64,000 bases of DNA from Arminella tubonensis. Its GTDB lineage: Bacteria; Pseudomonadota; Alphaproteobacteria; Rhizobiales; Rhizobiaceae. The stretch spans positions 1-64,000 of the forward strand of contig NZ_PCDP01000005.1 in assembly GCF_003240585.1 (NCBI RefSeq). The letters are read 5' to 3'. Shown one piece after another: positions 1 to 8,734 of the stretch; the first letter of the stretch is position 1, and every line of letters begins with the position of its first letter. The notes below the pieces were generated by a model. That model ran no database searches. It was not told where the DNA came from and saw only the letters and a program-made list of their open reading frames with translations. The position numbers and the translations under genes are program-made.

Positions 1-233
1 CCCATTATGTCACCGCCGACCTCGACGAAGGCCCGATCATCGAGCAGGACACGGTGCGGGTCACCCATTCGCAAAGTGCGGAAGACTACGTCTCGATGGG
101 CCGCGACGTCGAAAGCCAGGTGCTGGCCCGCGCCATCCACGCCCATATCCATCACCGCGTCTTCATCAACGGCAACCGCACCATCGTCTTCCCGGCCAGC
201 CCCGGCTCCTACGCCTCAGAACGCATGGGCTGA
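1..233 (+). CDS. purU: Formyltetrahydrofolate deformylase, C-terminal end (partial)
   Basis: The reading frame is open from base 3 and stops at 231-233; the start lies outside the window. The 76 visible residues (HYVTADLDEGPIIEQD, then VTHSQSAEDYVSMGRDVE and a C-terminal IFPASPGSYASERMG) match the end of PurU. PurU hydrolyses 10-formyltetrahydrofolate to formate and tetrahydrofolate in the cytosol, balancing the one-carbon pool for purine synthesis. The fold is that of formyltransferases such as PurN, and the GPIIEQ segment lies near the conserved active-site Asp of the family. A strong terminator follows 25 bases after the stop, so this gene ends its transcription unit. Identification rests on the C-terminal quarter only. 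Confidence 0.9.
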   Translation, partial: HYVTADLDEGPIIEQDTVRVTHSQSAEDYVSMGRDVESQVLARAIHAHIHHRVFINGNRTIVFPASPGSYASERMG

Positions 234-257
234 TTGGTCGGGAAATGCTTGGATACG

Positions 258-286
258 AAGGCGTCGGGCAACCGGCGCCTTTTTTG
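258..286 (+). terminator. Rho-independent terminator after purU
   Basis: A 10-base-pair stem (AAGGCGTCGG pairing with CCGGCGCCTT, one G-T pair) closes on a GCAA tetraloop and runs straight into a T tract. This is a textbook intrinsic terminator and separates purU from the next gene. Confidence 0.9.
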
Positions 287-432
287 TTGGGTGAATGAAG
301 GTTCGCCGTAGCCTGAATCGATAATAGTCCGTACAATTTATCCTAAGCATTGCGGGTGATTGCATCTTCGTCTTGCCGCTGGCAGGGTTTTTCTTATTTG
401 CTGTTGTAGTCGTTCGATTTTCCGGGGATGCC

Positions 433-3372
433 ATGACTGATGCCGCGCTTGTCAACCGCATGCAATTGCCGCGCCCCGATGTGACGGCGGAAGAAGCAGC
501 GACTATCCTGCAAACCCACTACGGGCTTTCCGGCACCCTTCTCGAACTTGGAAGCCAGCAGGACCGCAACTATCGGATCGATACCGATGCCGCGCGCTAC
601 GTGCTGAAGATCTGCCGGGCGGAATACCAGACGATCGAACTCGAGGCGCAGAACGCCGCGATCCGCCATCTGGTTGGCAACGCCGAATCGCTGCGAGTAC
701 CGAACGTCATTCCGTCGCTGAATGGCGAGGATATCGTCGCGTTGACCCTGCGGGAGCAGGACTACCAGGTTCGGGTGCTTGATTATATCGACGGCCAGTC
801 GCTGACGCGGCGCAAGCACCTGGCGACGACGACGGTCGCGGCGCTGGGAACTCTCTGCGCGCGGCTCGCACGTGATCTTGCCGATTTCGATCATCCCGGC
901 CTCAACCGGAACCTGCAGTGGGATCTGCGCCGGGCAGGCCCGGTCGCCGTACATCTTCTCTCGGCGATCACCAATCATGAGGCCCGGGACCGGATCGCCA
1001 AGGCTATGGTCGCCGCGGTCAAGCGTATCCAGCCGCTGGCAGCTGAACTCAGGGTGCAGCCCGTCCACCATGACGTCACCGACGACAATGTCGTCTGCCA
1101 GCCCGATGCGCACGGCCATTTGATTCCAAACGGCGTCATCGATTTCGGCGACATCATCCAGGGATGGCTGGTCGGCGACCTTGCCGTCACCTGCGCGTCG
1201 CTGCTGCATCATGCCGAAGGCGACGCCTTCTACATCCTGCCGGCGATCCAGGCCTATCACGCCGTCTATCCGTTGACGGAGCCGGAACTCAAGGCGCTCT
1301 GGCCGTTGATCGTCGCCCGCGCCGTGATCCTTTCGGCCAGCAGCGAACAGCAACTCTCGATCGATCCCGACAATAACTACGTCAAGGACAACGTCGAGTT
1401 CGAGCGAGAAATCTTCGATGTCGCAACATCGACGCAGCCGGAGGTCATGGAAGCAGCTATCCTCGCTTCGGTTGGCATAGCTGTTCCAGGGATCAAAACA
1501 GATGGCTGGTCGTCGCTGCTGCCTGAGATTGCCCCGGAAACCATCGCGCCGCTCGATCTCACCGTCACGAGCCTGGATTTCAAGGCGGGCAACTGGCTGA
1601 AGCCAGACATCGACTGGCGGCTGTTGGCCAAGGCGGCGATCGGGTCGGGCATCGCCGCGACCCGCTATGGCGAATTTCGCCTCTCGCATACCGCACTGGC
1701 GAGCCTGAAGGCGCCTGACAATTTCGCTCTGCATTGTGACGTCTGCCTGCCGGCCGGAACCATTGTGGCGGCGCCTTTCACCGGGCGCATCCAGTGGCTC
1801 AACCAGCACCTGGCGCTCGTCGGCGACACCGTCAGCCTGCATCTCGACGGGTTGGATTGCCCGTTGGTGGAAGATACCGAAGTCGCACAAGGAGCATCGC
1901 TTGGCGTGATTGCCGGCGAAGGCTCGGCGGTGGGCGGACTGCGTGTCCAGCTTTGCCGCATGCCCGGCGTGATACCGCCGCTATTCTGCGCCAGGCACCA
2001 GGTCGACGCCTGGTCCGCGATGTGCCCCTCGCCAGCGACCATGCTCAGCCCTGCCCTGGAGGCGGGCCGGCATGACAGCATCGCGCTGCTTGCGGCCCGC
2101 AATGCCCATTTTGCCAAGCCGCAAAAGCACTATTACGCCAATCCTCCGCAGATGGAGCGCGGGTGGCAGGAATATATGTTCGATATCGATGGGCGTGCCT
2201 ATCTCGACATGATCAACAACGTGACGCTCGTCGGTCACTCCCATCCGCGGATGGCAGCGGCGATCGAGCACCAGTGGTCCCTGCTCAACACCAATTCACG
2301 CTTCCACTATTCGGCAATCGCCGAATTTTCCGAACGATTGGCCAATCTGGCGCCTGAAGGCCTCGACAGCGTATTTCTCGTCAACAGCGGAACAGAGGCC
2401 AATGATCTGGCGCTGCGGCTCGCCTGGGCACATACGGGTGCAACCAACATTATCTGCCTGCTTGAGGGCTATCATGGCTGGTCGGCGGCGAGCGATGCGG
2501 TGTCGACCTCGATCGCAGACAATCCGATGGCGCTGACGACCCGGCCTGGCTGGGTGCATGCGGCCCCTGCTCCCAACACCTATCGTGGCAAGTTCCATGG
2601 CCCCCAATCCGCCGGTGACTATATCGAAGCTACGATGCCGCTGATCCAAGCGATCGACGACAGCGGCAAGCGGCTTGCCGGCTTCATTGCCGAATCGGTC
2701 TATGGCAATGCGGGCGGCATTCCGCTGCCGCAGGGCTATCTCGAGCAGATTTACGCGCTGGTCCGCGAACGCGGGGGCCTTTGCATCGCCGACGAGGTGC
2801 AGGTTGGCTACGGCCGCCTCGGCCATTATTTCTGGGGCTTCGAGCAGCAGGGTGTCGTGCCCGACATCATTACGGTCGCCAAGGGCATGGGGGACGGCCA
2901 TCCTCTCGGCGCCGTCATTACCCGACGCGAGATCGCCGAATCGCTCGAGAAGGAGGGTTACTTTTTCTCGTCAGCCGGCGGAAGCCGCGTCAGTTGCGTC
3001 GCCGGACTTACGGTGCTCGACATCCTGGAGGACGAAGCGCTGCAACAGAATGCCCGTGATGTCGGGGATCATCTCAAGGTGGGCCTCGCGGCGTTGATGG
3101 AGCGCTTCCCGATCATCGGTGCCGTCCACGGCATGGGTCTCTATCTCGGCCTTGAGCTTATCCGCGATCACGACCATTTGACACCGGCGACGGAAGAGAC
3201 GACGGCAATCTGCGAGAGGCTGCTCGACCTCGGCGTCATCATGCAGCCGACCGGTGATCACCTGAATGTGTTGAAGATCAAGCCTCCTCTCTGCCTCTCC
3301 ATCCAGAGTGCGGATTTCTTTGTGAAATCCTTGGAAAGAGCCTTCGAAGAAGGTGCTTACGTGGCCTCCTGA
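433..3372 (+). CDS. Kinase / degenerate M23 / class III PLP-enzyme fusion (hydroxylysine or phosphoethanolamine type)
   Basis: Three domains are visible in 979 residues. Residues 1-350 form an APH/homoserine-kinase-like phosphotransferase with the catalytic HHDVTDDN (Asp214) and metal-binding IDFGD (Asp237). Residues about 430-560 resemble an M23/LytM beta-barrel (LPAGTIVAAPFTG). Residues about 585-975 form a class III aminotransferase fold with the PLP lysine in VAKGMGDGHPLGAV (Lys817). Kinases of this type with class III PLP phospholyases act on hydroxylysine or ethanolamine in animals, and bacterial fusions of the two are known. By inference this protein phosphorylates an amino-alcohol substrate and then eliminates phosphate and ammonia. 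The M23 part lacks the usual zinc ligands: the first His position is Ala and the H-x-H motif reads LRVQL, so it is probably structural. An upstream in-frame ATG at 373 would add 20 hydrophobic residues; 433 fits the start of the kinase domain better. Substrate unknown; plain aminotransferase activity is possible. Confidence 0.85.
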   Translation: MTDAALVNRMQLPRPDVTAEEAATILQTHYGLSGTLLELGSQQDRNYRIDTDAARYVLKICRAEYQTIELEAQNAAIRHLVGNAESLRVPNVIPSLNGEDIVALTLREQDYQVRVLDYIDGQSLTRRKHLATTTVAALGTLCARLARDLADFDHPGLNRNLQWDLRRAGPVAVHLLSAITNHEARDRIAKAMVAAVKRIQPLAAELRVQPVHHDVTDDNVVCQPDAHGHLIPNGVIDFGDIIQGWLVGDLAVTCASLLHHAEGDAFYILPAIQAYHAVYPLTEPELKALWPLIVARAVILSASSEQQLSIDPDNNYVKDNVEFEREIFDVATSTQPEVMEAAILASVGIAVPGIKTDGWSSLLPEIAPETIAPLDLTVTSLDFKAGNWLKPDIDWRLLAKAAIGSGIAATRYGEFRLSHTALASLKAPDNFALHCDVCLPAGTIVAAPFTGRIQWLNQHLALVGDTVSLHLDGLDCPLVEDTEVAQGASLGVIAGEGSAVGGLRVQLCRMPGVIPPLFCARHQVDAWSAMCPSPATMLSPALEAGRHDSIALLAARNAHFAKPQKHYYANPPQMERGWQEYMFDIDGRAYLDMINNVTLVGHSHPRMAAAIEHQWSLLNTNSRFHYSAIAEFSERLANLAPEGLDSVFLVNSGTEANDLALRLAWAHTGATNIICLLEGYHGWSAASDAVSTSIADNPMALTTRPGWVHAAPAPNTYRGKFHGPQSAGDYIEATMPLIQAIDDSGKRLAGFIAESVYGNAGGIPLPQGYLEQIYALVRERGGLCIADEVQVGYGRLGHYFWGFEQQGVVPDIITVAKGMGDGHPLGAVITRREIAESLEKEGYFFSSAGGSRVSCVAGLTVLDILEDEALQQNARDVGDHLKVGLAALMERFPIIGAVHGMGLYLGLELIRDHDHLTPATEETTAICERLLDLGVIMQPTGDHLNVLKIKPPLCLSIQSADFFVKSLERAFEEGAYVAS

Positions 3373-3874
3373 GCTACGTTAACCATTAGGGTGATTTGGC
3401 GGCAATCCTATTTTTACCCGTTCGGGGCATTGCCGGGCGACGCTGGAATTCCTATCTCTGTGCTGGTGATTGGAGAAAGTTTGCGATCGATTCGATTTGA
3501 GGAAGAGCAATCGATATCTTCCGCCAATCTTCTCGCTTTCGGAATTATATTTTTCTAATCGTCGATATTTTGACATCTTTCGGAATATGTTTCTGGTGAT
3601 ATCCAAGTTATTATCTACAATATAAGTAGAGTAATAGCGGGTTCATCGGTGGATCGCCCGGGTTGCCGGAGATCCTCAAAAGCGCAACGCCAACACAGGG
3701 AAAGTGACATGCCGCGTTCTGAAGTCATCGCATTTATCCTTGGACGGCCCGTGCTTGGCCAAGACCGCTCGGGCATCCGCTCCTGCCCGCGCTGTCGAAT
3801 GTGACGTTCCTCCATTTCCGGATCAAAACGTTCAGTTCGCCATAACTGCGCAAGGCGCAGTGGGAGTTTAATTT
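3373..3874. other. AT-rich intergenic region, 502 bases
   Basis: This is the longest gene-free stretch in the window. Its middle part (about 3480-3640) is clearly richer in A+T than the flanks. CTTTCGGAAT occurs twice (3536-3545 and 3577-3586), each copy preceded by a TCGATATYTT-like block, so a degenerate direct repeat about 41-50 bases apart is present. A small hairpin (CTGCGC at 3846-3851 with GCGCAG at 3855-3860) sits just before the ribosome binding site of the next gene. No terminator, tRNA or known riboswitch was recognised. The only coding candidate is a 31-codon frame at 3709-3804. Confidence 0.5.
3709..3804 (+). CDS. Possible 31-residue peptide
   Basis: An ATG at 3709 follows CAGGGAAAGTGAC, a fair ribosome binding site, and opens a 31-codon frame ending TGA. 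The peptide starts MPRSEVIAFILG and ends with a CPRC motif. It resembles no family known to me. Frames this short are common by chance in GC-rich DNA, so it is offered only as a candidate, perhaps a leader peptide for the small gene at 3875. Confidence 0.2.
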   Translation: MPRSEVIAFILGRPVLGQDRSGIRSCPRCRM

Positions 3875-4069
3875 ATGAAGAAGCAAGTTATCGAATATGC
3901 GGGTGTGCCCGTCGGCATTGTCGTTCCTGAGGACGATCGGCTGAAGTTCATTGCCGTCAAATTTCACGTACATGATCTCGACGAGCAGCGTTTCGGCTCC
4001 ACGGACGAGGTGAAACTCGCAATCCGCGATCTGCTGTCACGCAGCAAAGCCGAGCCAAGGCACGTCTGA
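3875..4069 (+). CDS. Small conserved-looking protein of unknown function, 64 residues
   Basis: ATG at 3875 follows GGGAG with about nine bases of spacing. The product begins MKKQVIEYAGVPVGIVVPEDDRLKFIAVKFHVHDLDEQRF and is hydrophilic and mildly acidic, with no signal peptide or membrane segment. The codon use is ordinary for the region and an intrinsic terminator follows 59 bases after the stop, both of which support a real, separately transcribed gene. The sequence recalls small rhizobial proteins annotated only as hypothetical. I recognise no domain and assign no function. Confidence 0.65.
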   Translation: MKKQVIEYAGVPVGIVVPEDDRLKFIAVKFHVHDLDEQRFGSTDEVKLAIRDLLSRSKAEPRHV

Positions 4070-4127
4070 GATCGAACGCATCCGGTGTCGCGACCGGGCG
4101 CATCATATCCAACCAATTGAACAATCA

Positions 4128-4168
4128 AAGACCGGTCCGGCGACAAGCCTGGCCGGTCTTGTCTTTTT
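4128..4168 (+). terminator. Rho-independent terminator after the 64-residue gene
   Basis: AAGACCGG (4128-4135) pairs with CCGGTCTT (4153-4160), with a GC-rich loop, and is followed by GTCTTTTTC. The position downstream of the small gene and before the peptidase gene fits a unit boundary. Confidence 0.8.
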
Positions 4169-4234
4169 CTGCCCTTTGCGATCCTATCGTGAGGCGTCCT
4201 GACGGCGCTGGGATTGTCATACGAAGGATCTCCA

Positions 4235-5245
4235 TTGGCCGAACTGCTCAACCTTCTCACAGATATCGAGGGCCTCTCCGTCGGTCACGCGACGGATCTT
4301 CGGCTCGGATCCGGAGCGACCGTGATCGTGTTCGACGAACCGACAGTTGCTTCTGGAACCGTGCTTGGCGGCGCGCCCGGCGGTCGAGATACTGCGTTGC
4401 TCGATCCTGCGATGACGGTCGGAACGGTCGACGCCTTCGTGCTCTCCGGCGGCTCCGCCTTTGGGCTGGACGCAGCGGGCGGCGTGCAGGCGGGCCTGCG
4501 CGAGATCGGCCGCGGCCTCCAGGTCGGCACCACGCGCGTACCGATCGTGCCCCAGGCAATCCTGATGGACCTCCTCAACGGCGGCGACAAGGATTGGGGC
4601 CTCCATTCGCCCTATCGCGACATCGGCTATGACGCTTTCAAAGCGGCGGGGAAAGGCGTCTTTGATCTGGGCACCGTCGGCGCCGGGACTGGCGCGACAA
4701 CTGCGACGGTCAAGGGCGGACTTGGGTCTGCCAGCGCCATCAGCAGCACCGGACACAGGATCGCAGCGCTCGTCGCGGTCAATGCGCTCGGTTCGGCGAC
4801 GGTGGGCGATGGACCGCATTTCTGGGCGGCACCCTTCGAGCAGAATGGCGAATTCGGCGGCCTGGGTCTGCCGCAGACAATCACTCCAGCCGATACGACG
4901 ATGCAGCTCAAGGGCGTCAACGTAACAGCCACCACGATCGGCGTCGTCGTCACGGATGCCACGCTGACCAAGGCGGAGGCGCACCGCCTGTCGATCATGG
5001 CACATGGTGGCTTTGCCCGGGCGCTGCTGCCGGCCCACCTGCCTTTCGATGGGGATACTGTATTCGCCGCCTCGACCGGCGCCAGACCACTTGGCGACAT
5101 AGTGAACTTCCTCGAACTTTGTCATCTGGCGACGATCGTCATGGCGCGCGCTATTGCCCGCGGCGTCTATGAGGCGACCGCACTTCGTGTCGAAGGTGCG
5201 CAACCGGCCTGGCGGGATCGCTTTCCCGGGATGACGTTGTCCTGA
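4235..5245 (+). CDS. P1-family (DmpA-like) N-terminal nucleophile aminopeptidase
   Basis: The product matches the S58/P1 family (L-aminopeptidase/D-esterase DmpA and beta-peptidyl aminopeptidases). Visible landmarks are GLSVGHATD near the N-terminus, SGGSAFGLDAAGGVQ, GTVGAGTGATTATVKGGLGSAS and TTIGVVVTDA. By alignment with the DmpA self-cleavage site the nucleophile should be Thr233, the first Thr of TTIG, so the proenzyme would split into alpha and beta chains there. There is no signal peptide, so it is cytosolic. The TTG at 4235 is chosen because GAAGGA lies six bases before it; another TTG at 4214 has no such site. The gene stops 53 bases before a peptide-type ABC importer, so it probably hydrolyses peptides that importer brings in. 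The natural substrate is unknown. Confidence 0.85.
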   Translation: MAELLNLLTDIEGLSVGHATDLRLGSGATVIVFDEPTVASGTVLGGAPGGRDTALLDPAMTVGTVDAFVLSGGSAFGLDAAGGVQAGLREIGRGLQVGTTRVPIVPQAILMDLLNGGDKDWGLHSPYRDIGYDAFKAAGKGVFDLGTVGAGTGATTATVKGGLGSASAISSTGHRIAALVAVNALGSATVGDGPHFWAAPFEQNGEFGGLGLPQTITPADTTMQLKGVNVTATTIGVVVTDATLTKAEAHRLSIMAHGGFARALLPAHLPFDGDTVFAASTGARPLGDIVNFLELCHLATIVMARAIARGVYEATALRVEGAQPAWRDRFPGMTLS

Positions 5246-5298
5246 AAAAGGTAATATGTTCGCGCGCAAATCCGAGCGGGCCGAGAGCCGAAGGCAAT

Positions 5299-6828
5299 AT
5301 GATGATCAAACTTCAGCGTCCGTCCGCGGACACTCTTTCTCGCCATCTCCTTTCCGCAGCGATTACAGCAGGAGTTTTTCTTGGCGGCCTCATGCCAGCT
5401 GAAGCGGCAAAGACGACGCTCAATCTCGGCATGAGCGTTGAGCCCGCCGGGCTCGACCCGACCGTTGCTGCGCCGGTCGCGATCGGTCAGGTGACGTGGC
5501 AAAACATCTTCGAGGGATTGGTGACTATCGACGAGAACGGCAAGGTCGTTCCGCAACTGGCGAAAAGCTGGACGATTTCGCCCGATGGGCTGACCTATAC
5601 CTTCAAGCTTCAGACCGGCGTGCAATTTCACGATGGCGAGACCTTCGATGCGACAGCGGCGAAATTCGCACTCGACCGAGCCCGAGGCTCCGATTCGGTC
5701 AATCCGCAGAAACGCTTCTTCTCAACCATCGCCAGCATCGACACAGCCGACGCCGAAACGCTGGTCCTGCACCTGTCTTCTCCGACCGGTAGCCTGCTCT
5801 ACTGGCTTGGCTGGCCTTCCTCAGTAATGGTCGGTCCGAAATCGGCGGCCAATGACAAGACGACGCCTGTCGGCACCGGGCCGTTCAAGTTTGCGGCCTG
5901 GGCCAAGGGGGACCATGTGGACCTCGTCAAGAACCCTGGCTACTGGAACAAGGCGGTGCAGGTAAAGCTCGACAAGGTGCGCTTCCGCTTCATCGCAGAT
6001 CCGCAAGCCGAAGCTGCCGCGTTGAAGGCCGGCGATATCGATGCCTTTCCGGAATTCGCGGCGCCCGAGCTGATGAGTTCGTTCGACGGCGATGCGCGAC
6101 TGATGACGAAGGTCGGCAACACCGAGCTCAAGGTCGTCGCCGGCATGAACAACAGCCGCAAGCCTTTCGACGACAAACGCGTGCGACAGGCCCTGATGAT
6201 GGCTCTCGACCGCAAGACGATCATCGACGGCGCATGGTCCGGCCTCGGGACGGCGATCGGCAGCCACTACACGCCGAACGATCCGGGCTACGAGGACTTG
6301 ACGGGGACGCTGCCCTACGACCCCGCAAAGGCCAAGGCACTGCTGGCCGAGGCGGGTTATCCCAACGGTTTCACCTTCTCTATCAAGACGCCGCAAATGT
6401 CCTATGCGCCGCGCAGTGCTGAAGTCATGCAGGCGATGTTTGCGGATATCGGCGTCACCATGAACATAGAGCCGACGGAATTTCCGGCGAAATGGGTTCA
6501 GGACGTCTTTACCGCTCGCGACTATGACATGACCATCGTTGCCCATGCCGAGCCGCTTGATATCGATATCTATTCGCGCGAGCCCTATTATTTCAATTAC
6601 AGCAATCCTGCCTTCAACGGGCTGATGAAGAAGATCCAGGAATCGACTGATCCGGTCGAGCAGAACAAGCTCTATGGCGAAGCACAATCGATGCTCGCGC
6701 AGGACGTTCCGGCCCTCTACCTCTTCGTAATGCCCAAGCTCGGCGTCTGGGACAGGAAGCTGAAAGGCCTCTGGGAAAATGAGCCAATCCCTTCAAACGT
6801 GCTGACAGAGGTTTCCTGGGAGGACTAA
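5299..6828 (+). CDS. ABC transporter substrate-binding protein, peptide family 5 (DppA/OppA-like)
   Basis: The 509-residue product has a Sec signal peptide (hydrophobic stretch about residues 18-33, likely cleavage after AEA). The mature part shows family 5 traits: LNLGMSVEPAGLDPT, WQNIFEGLVTID, LAKSWTISPDGLTYTFKLQTGVQFHDGE, and NNSRKPFDDKRVRQALMMALDR. It would bind short peptides or related solutes in the periplasm and deliver them to the two permeases that follow. ATG codons at 5299 and 5302 are both possible; GAAGG precedes them. It lies directly after the P1-type peptidase, which hints at a peptide or N-acyl-peptide ligand. The ligand cannot be read from sequence. Confidence 0.9.
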   Translation: MMIKLQRPSADTLSRHLLSAAITAGVFLGGLMPAEAAKTTLNLGMSVEPAGLDPTVAAPVAIGQVTWQNIFEGLVTIDENGKVVPQLAKSWTISPDGLTYTFKLQTGVQFHDGETFDATAAKFALDRARGSDSVNPQKRFFSTIASIDTADAETLVLHLSSPTGSLLYWLGWPSSVMVGPKSAANDKTTPVGTGPFKFAAWAKGDHVDLVKNPGYWNKAVQVKLDKVRFRFIADPQAEAAALKAGDIDAFPEFAAPELMSSFDGDARLMTKVGNTELKVVAGMNNSRKPFDDKRVRQALMMALDRKTIIDGAWSGLGTAIGSHYTPNDPGYEDLTGTLPYDPAKAKALLAEAGYPNGFTFSIKTPQMSYAPRSAEVMQAMFADIGVTMNIEPTEFPAKWVQDVFTARDYDMTIVAHAEPLDIDIYSREPYYFNYSNPAFNGLMKKIQESTDPVEQNKLYGEAQSMLAQDVPALYLFVMPKLGVWDRKLKGLWENEPIPSNVLTEVSWED

Positions 6829-6917
6829 GCCGGCTAATCTCTCGCGAAAGCTCTCGGCGTCGACAAGGCGACGTTGTCAGCGACAAGCCTGCCGAACCCA
6901 TGGGCGGTGGAAATGGA

Positions 6918-7868
6918 ATGATCGTACTTCTTTCGCGCCGGTTCGCAGGCCTCATCCTGACACTGATCGCCGTCTCGCTGCTGATCTTCACAGTCATGGC
7001 AGTGCTGCCGGGCGATCCGGCCGCGATCACGCTTGGCACATCGGCCACGCCCGAGACATTGGCAGCGCTGCGTCACACCATGGGTCTCGACCAGCCGCTT
7101 ATGCTGCGCTACGGCAGGTGGCTCCTGGGGGCATTCACCGGCGATCTCGGCCAATCCTATACCTATGGCGTACCAGTGGGCGGATTGATCCTTGAACGGC
7201 TCGCCGTTACGCTGCCACTCGCCGTTTTCGCCATCTTCCTCTCCATTGCGATCGCAGTGCCGCTCGGCGTGGCCGCGGCCGCGCGGCGCGGTGGGGTCTT
7301 CGACATCCTTGCTACGATCCTGTCGCAGATGAGTATTGCCGTGCCCGGCTTCTGGGTGGCTCTGCTGCTGATCATCCTGTTCTCGACGACGCTTGGGCTG
7401 ATGCCCGCAGGTGGATTTCCCGGCTGGGGCAACGGACTGCTGCCGGCTCTGAAGGCGCTCGCTCTGCCGGCGATTGCCCTTGCGCTGCCACAGGCGGGAG
7501 TGCTGACGCGGGTGACGCGCACGGCGATGATCGACGTCATGCATGAGGATTTTGTTCGCACCGCCCGAGCCAAGGGGTTGTCGCGACGTTCAGTGCTCTG
7601 GAATCACGTCGTGCCGAATGCGCTGGTGCCAGTACTGACCATCCTTGGCCTGCAGTTCACATTCCTCGTCGCCGGCGCAGTGTTGATCGAGAACGTCTTC
7701 AACCTGCCGGGACTTGGCCGCCTTGCCTATCAGGCACTGAACCAGCGCGACATCATCGTCATGCAGGATGTCGTGGTCTTCTTCGCCGGTCTCGTCGTCG
7801 TCATGAATTTCCTGGTGGACCTTTCCTATCTAGCCATCGACCCGCGGCTTCGTGGGAGAGAGCTTTGA
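6918..7868 (+). CDS. ABC transporter permease, DppB type
   Basis: About 316 residues with six predicted membrane helices. It starts MIVLLSRRFAGLILTLIAVSLLIF and has the DppB signature FTGDLGQSYTYGVPV and an EAA-like loop (RTARAKGLSRRSVLWNHVVPNALVP). It forms the inner-membrane channel with the following DppC-type protein. An in-frame ATG at 6900 exists; 6918 is preferred because GGTGGAAATGGA precedes it and the hydrophobic N-terminus then begins as in relatives. The stop overlaps the start of the next gene by four bases, which implies coupled translation. Confidence 0.9.
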   Translation: MIVLLSRRFAGLILTLIAVSLLIFTVMAVLPGDPAAITLGTSATPETLAALRHTMGLDQPLMLRYGRWLLGAFTGDLGQSYTYGVPVGGLILERLAVTLPLAVFAIFLSIAIAVPLGVAAAARRGGVFDILATILSQMSIAVPGFWVALLLIILFSTTLGLMPAGGFPGWGNGLLPALKALALPAIALALPQAGVLTRVTRTAMIDVMHEDFVRTARAKGLSRRSVLWNHVVPNALVPVLTILGLQFTFLVAGAVLIENVFNLPGLGRLAYQALNQRDIIVMQDVVVFFAGLVVVMNFLVDLSYLAIDPRLRGREL

Positions 7869-8725
7869 CCGCGAATCCGAAACCCGTTGCCGTCCCGAAG
7901 CGCTTCCATTCCCGGCCGCTTCGCATGCGAGGCAACCTGATTGCCGGGCTCGTCATCACGTTGATGCTCACGGCGGTGGCGCTACTGTCGCTGGTTTGGA
8001 CACCCGTGCCGCCGGCTAGACTGCAAATCATCCACAAGCTGCAGCCGCCGCTTTCGTTTGGCCTTCTCGGTACCGACCAGCTCGGCCGCGACGTTCTGTC
8101 GATGCTGATGGTCGGCTGCTGGAATTCCCTGTCGATCGCAGTCTCCGCCGTCGCTATCGGCGCTGCTATCGGCACGGTTTGCGGTATAGCTGCTGCAGCC
8201 CTGCGCGGCCTGTTCTCATCGTTGGTGATGCGGGCTTGCGACATTGTCTTCGCCCTGCCGCCGATCCTTTCGGGAATGATGCTTGGCGCATTCCTTGGCA
8301 CCGGGCGACTGACCGCAATCATTGCAATCGCGGTGTTCATGATCCCGGTTTTCGCGCGTGTCGCGCTTGCGACCGCCCTGCAGGCCTGGAGCCGCGACTA
8401 TGTTCTGGCGGCGAGGGCCATCGGCAACAGCCGCTTGCAGATTACTATCCGGCATGTCCTGCCGAATATCCTTAGCCAGATCATCGTTCAGGGAAGTATC
8501 CAGCTTGGTCTTGCAATCCTCACCGAAGCTGGCCTCAGCTTCCTCGGGCTCGGCCCGGCGCCGCCCACTTGGGGTCGGATGTTGGCTGACGCCCAGACCT
8601 ATCTAGCGCTGGCACCCTGGCTTGCAATATTACCGGGACTTGCCATTGCGCTTTCGGTTCTCGGCTTCAACCTTCTCGGCGATGGCCTGCGCGATCTGCT
8701 CGACCCGCGCGAGGCCAGCCGCTAA
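7865..8725 (+). CDS. ABC transporter permease, DppC type
   Basis: 286 residues with an N-terminal cytosolic segment, about six membrane helices and the DppC landmarks LLGTDQLGRDVLSML and SRDYVLAARAIGNSRLQITIRHVLPN. It should pair with the preceding permease. The TTG start at 7865 is well supported: GGGAGAGAG lies five bases upstream and the codon overlaps the previous stop. No ATP-binding subunit gene follows; the next genes are on the other strand. The importer must therefore borrow an ATPase encoded elsewhere, or be incomplete. Confidence 0.9.
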   Translation: MTANPKPVAVPKRFHSRPLRMRGNLIAGLVITLMLTAVALLSLVWTPVPPARLQIIHKLQPPLSFGLLGTDQLGRDVLSMLMVGCWNSLSIAVSAVAIGAAIGTVCGIAAAALRGLFSSLVMRACDIVFALPPILSGMMLGAFLGTGRLTAIIAIAVFMIPVFARVALATALQAWSRDYVLAARAIGNSRLQITIRHVLPNILSQIIVQGSIQLGLAILTEAGLSFLGLGPAPPTWGRMLADAQTYLALAPWLAILPGLAIALSVLGFNLLGDGLRDLLDPREASR

Positions 8726-8734
8726 CTTGGGCTG

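Noticed and set aside
394-1890. Long open frame on the minus strand (498 codons)
   Set aside because: It lies opposite the kinase domain of the fusion gene and encodes an Arg/Gly/Asp-rich product with no motif; typical antisense shadow in GC-rich DNA.
3379-3606. 75-codon minus-strand frame in the AT-rich spacer
   Set aside because: No ribosome binding site, basic low-complexity product and no recognisable family.
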